From the NCBI GenBank assembly GCA_023141075.1, contig JAGLKL010000062.1:1-7511 (forward strand): 7,511 nucleotides of DNA, given 5' to 3'. A program made the position numbers and the translations under genes. This DNA comes from Alphaproteobacteria bacterium. Lineage in GTDB: Bacteria; Pseudomonadota; Alphaproteobacteria; Micavibrionales; Micavibrionaceae. Shown here piece after piece: positions 6,555 to 7,511 of this stretch. A model generated the notes under the pieces. That model had not been told where the DNA came from. It worked only from the letters and a program-made list of their open reading frames with translations, and made no database searches. Within the stretch, counting starts at the first letter, position 1; every line of letters begins with the position of its first letter.

Positions 6555-7334
6555 CTAATACGGTGATTTTTTAATCACCCGCTCTATTGTTGGCCATAGA
6601 TCCGGATCTCCTACCGCAATAACTTTTCCAACCGATTCCAAAGTAAGCTCTTCACCGCGCCAGTTTGAGATATGTCCACCTGCGCCTTTTACAATCGGAA
6701 CCAAGGCGGCAAAATCATGCGGCTCCAGATTTTCTTCAAACACAATATCGACAGTGCCGCTGGCCAAAAGACCATACATATAGCAATCACCGCCCCACAC
6801 GAATCGGTTGCCCGTGGTCTCAAAGAGTTCAAAGGCTCGTCCGTAATCAGCGAGTTTTTCAAACATGGTTGGTGAAGTCGCAGCGATGACAGCATTGTCA
6901 GAATCATTGCACTTACGTGTTTTCGCTAGGTTTCCGTTAAAAAGCGTGGGTCGTCCTTCTGCTCCGACCCAGCGTTCTTTCAATATTGGTTGGTCTATGA
7001 TACCGACCTTTGAAACATTGTTCTCGCACAACGCTATTAACGTGCCGAAAGTCGGGCGTCCGACTATAAAGCTTTTGGTGCCGTCAATCGGATCAACCAC
7101 CCAACTTAAGCCGCTACTACCTTCAATAGGTTGGTATTCTTCCCCTAAGAAACCATCATTCGGGCGTTTCTTAAGGATAAAATCCCGCAGAGTTGTTTCC
7201 ACTTCCCGGTCAGCAATTGTCACAGGAGAATCATCGCGTTTGTGATCAATATCAAAGGGAGTGCGATAATATTTACGAATTATTTTTCCCGCAATATCCG
7301 CCATCCTATTGGCAAGCGACACAAATTCCTGCAT
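6555..7334 (-). CDS. hisN: Histidinol-phosphatase HisN, inositol-monophosphatase superfamily
   Basis: HisN removes phosphate from L-histidinol phosphate, the penultimate step type in histidine synthesis, using Mg2+ in the cytosol. The 259-residue product shows the superfamily metal site: GEE at 64-66, DPIDGTKSF at 81-89, GGD at 181-183 and Asp207 in EPHDFAAL. GRPTFGTLIAL at 92-102, IDQPILKERWVGA at 113-125 and GGDCYMYGLLASG at 181-193 match the HisN subgroup rather than general SuhB-type inositol phosphatases, as I recall them. I chose the ATG at 7334-7332 because a strong Shine-Dalgarno GGAAAGG precedes it by seven bases. An in-frame ATG at 7364 would add ten residues but has no Shine-Dalgarno. 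No other histidine gene is in view. The gene converges on slt and diverges from alaS. Another small phosphate ester as substrate remains possible. Confidence 0.88.
   Translation of the reverse strand: MQEFVSLANRMADIAGKIIRKYYRTPFDIDHKRDDSPVTIADREVETTLRDFILKKRPNDGFLGEEYQPIEGSSGLSWVVDPIDGTKSFIVGRPTFGTLIALCENNVSKVGIIDQPILKERWVGAEGRPTLFNGNLAKTRKCNDSDNAVIAATSPTMFEKLADYGRAFELFETTGNRFVWGGDCYMYGLLASGTVDIVFEENLEPHDFAALVPIVKGAGGHISNWRGEELTLESVGKVIAVGDPDLWPTIERVIKKSPY
6562..6579. terminator. Perfect 7-bp hairpin at the slt/hisN convergent junction, possible bidirectional 3'-end structure
   Basis: GGTGATT (6562-6568) and AATCACC (6573-6579) are exact inverted copies around a TTTT loop. The hairpin starts 20 bases after the transglycosylase stop and lies within the last codons of hisN. 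Neither strand has a T tract directly after the stem, so it is not a textbook intrinsic terminator. It could still act as a pause site or protect the mRNA 3' end. Confidence 0.3.
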
Positions 7335-7341
7335 AAATAGA

Positions 7342-7348
7342 CCTTTCC
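7342..7348 (-). promoter_or_regulatory. Ribosome binding site fixing the hisN start
   Basis: Minus-strand GGAAAGG lies seven bases before the ATG at 7334. It is the best Shine-Dalgarno match I noticed in the window and decides between this start and the ATG thirty bases upstream. Confidence 0.75.
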
Positions 7349-7395
7349 GAAATTTAACGAACATATACTAACAATACGAATAGTAGAGTGAAGCG

Positions 7396-7511
7396 ATGAA
7401 GACAGTCAACGATATACGCAGCGAATTTCTAGGGTTTTTCAAAAGCAAAGGCCACGAAGTTGTGCAATCCTCATCCCTTGTACCGCATAATGATCCGACT
7501 TTGATGTTTAC
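7396..7511 (+). CDS. alaS: Alanyl-tRNA synthetase, N-terminal fragment (gene leaves at the right edge)
   Basis: The first 38 codons of alaS are present. The enzyme charges tRNA-Ala with alanine in the cytosol. The N-terminal signature is clear: DIRSEFLGFFKSKGHEVVQS at residues 6-25, then SSLVPHNDPTLMF at 26-38, the start of the class II aminoacylation domain. The start ATG at 7396 puts the conserved IR-x-x-F motif at the usual distance from the N-terminus. A purine-rich GAGTGAAG just upstream may serve as a weak Shine-Dalgarno. The 61-bp space to the divergent hisN must hold or overlap both promoters. TATACT at 7364-7369 is a possible -10 for alaS, but I found no convincing -35 at normal spacing. 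Identity is secure despite the short fragment. Confidence 0.95.
   Translation, partial: MKTVNDIRSEFLGFFKSKGHEVVQSSSLVPHNDPTLMF

Noticed and set aside
7335..7364. Longer hisN start at ATG 7364.
   Set aside because: The GGAAAGG ribosome site sits seven bases before the ATG at 7334, and the extra ten residues look like untranslated leader.
1..7511. Search for a defence system, mobile element, CRISPR, toxin-antitoxin pair or other novel multi-gene system.
   Set aside because: Every sizeable gene belongs to a known family, mostly housekeeping, and there are no repeats, integrase or transposase motifs, or abrupt composition change that I can see.

Overview
The window looks like ordinary core chromosome of an alphaproteobacterium. 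By eye the base composition is moderate to AT-leaning; I did not count it. The assignment rests on three things: a uracil-DNA glycosylase with the long N-terminal extension common in that class, a HisN-type histidinol-phosphatase of the inositol-monophosphatase superfamily, and a periplasmic TPR-protein gene directly upstream of ispE. I cannot name the genus. I see no mobile element, CRISPR array, tRNA, rRNA or phage gene.

Layout from left to right. The 3' end of an rluA-type pseudouridine synthase gene (+, 1-246) converges on ispE (-, 263-1159). Directly upstream of ispE on the same strand lies a gene for a secreted TPR-repeat protein (-, 1197-2981), so the two probably form a TPR-ispE operon. 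A 185-bp AT-rich divergent region (2982-3166) separates this operon from a family-4-like uracil-DNA glycosylase gene (+, 3167-4102). After a 325-bp gap without a convincing gene comes a large membrane-anchored Slt-type lytic transglycosylase (+, 4428-6542). It converges with only 12 bp of spacing on hisN (-, 6555-7334). hisN is divergent from alaS (+, from 7396), which runs off the right edge.

The functions are mostly housekeeping: rRNA/tRNA modification (RluA), isoprenoid precursor synthesis (IspE), uracil repair (UDG), murein turnover (Slt), histidine synthesis (HisN) and tRNA charging (AlaS). Two genes concern the envelope, the TPR protein and the lytic transglycosylase. The TPR protein resembles the TPR proteins encoded near ispE in pseudomonads, one of which (LbcA) is an adaptor for a protease that degrades peptidoglycan hydrolases. 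A functional link to the transglycosylase is therefore possible but unproven.

I did not find a clearly new multi-gene system. The most unusual observation is that the uracil-DNA glycosylase keeps the family-4 motifs but appears to lack all four cysteines that hold the iron-sulfur cluster. Lesser points are an eight-codon mini-ORF whose stop overlaps the UDG start, a perfect hairpin inside the 3' end of hisN at the convergent junction, and the unexplained gap before the transglycosylase.
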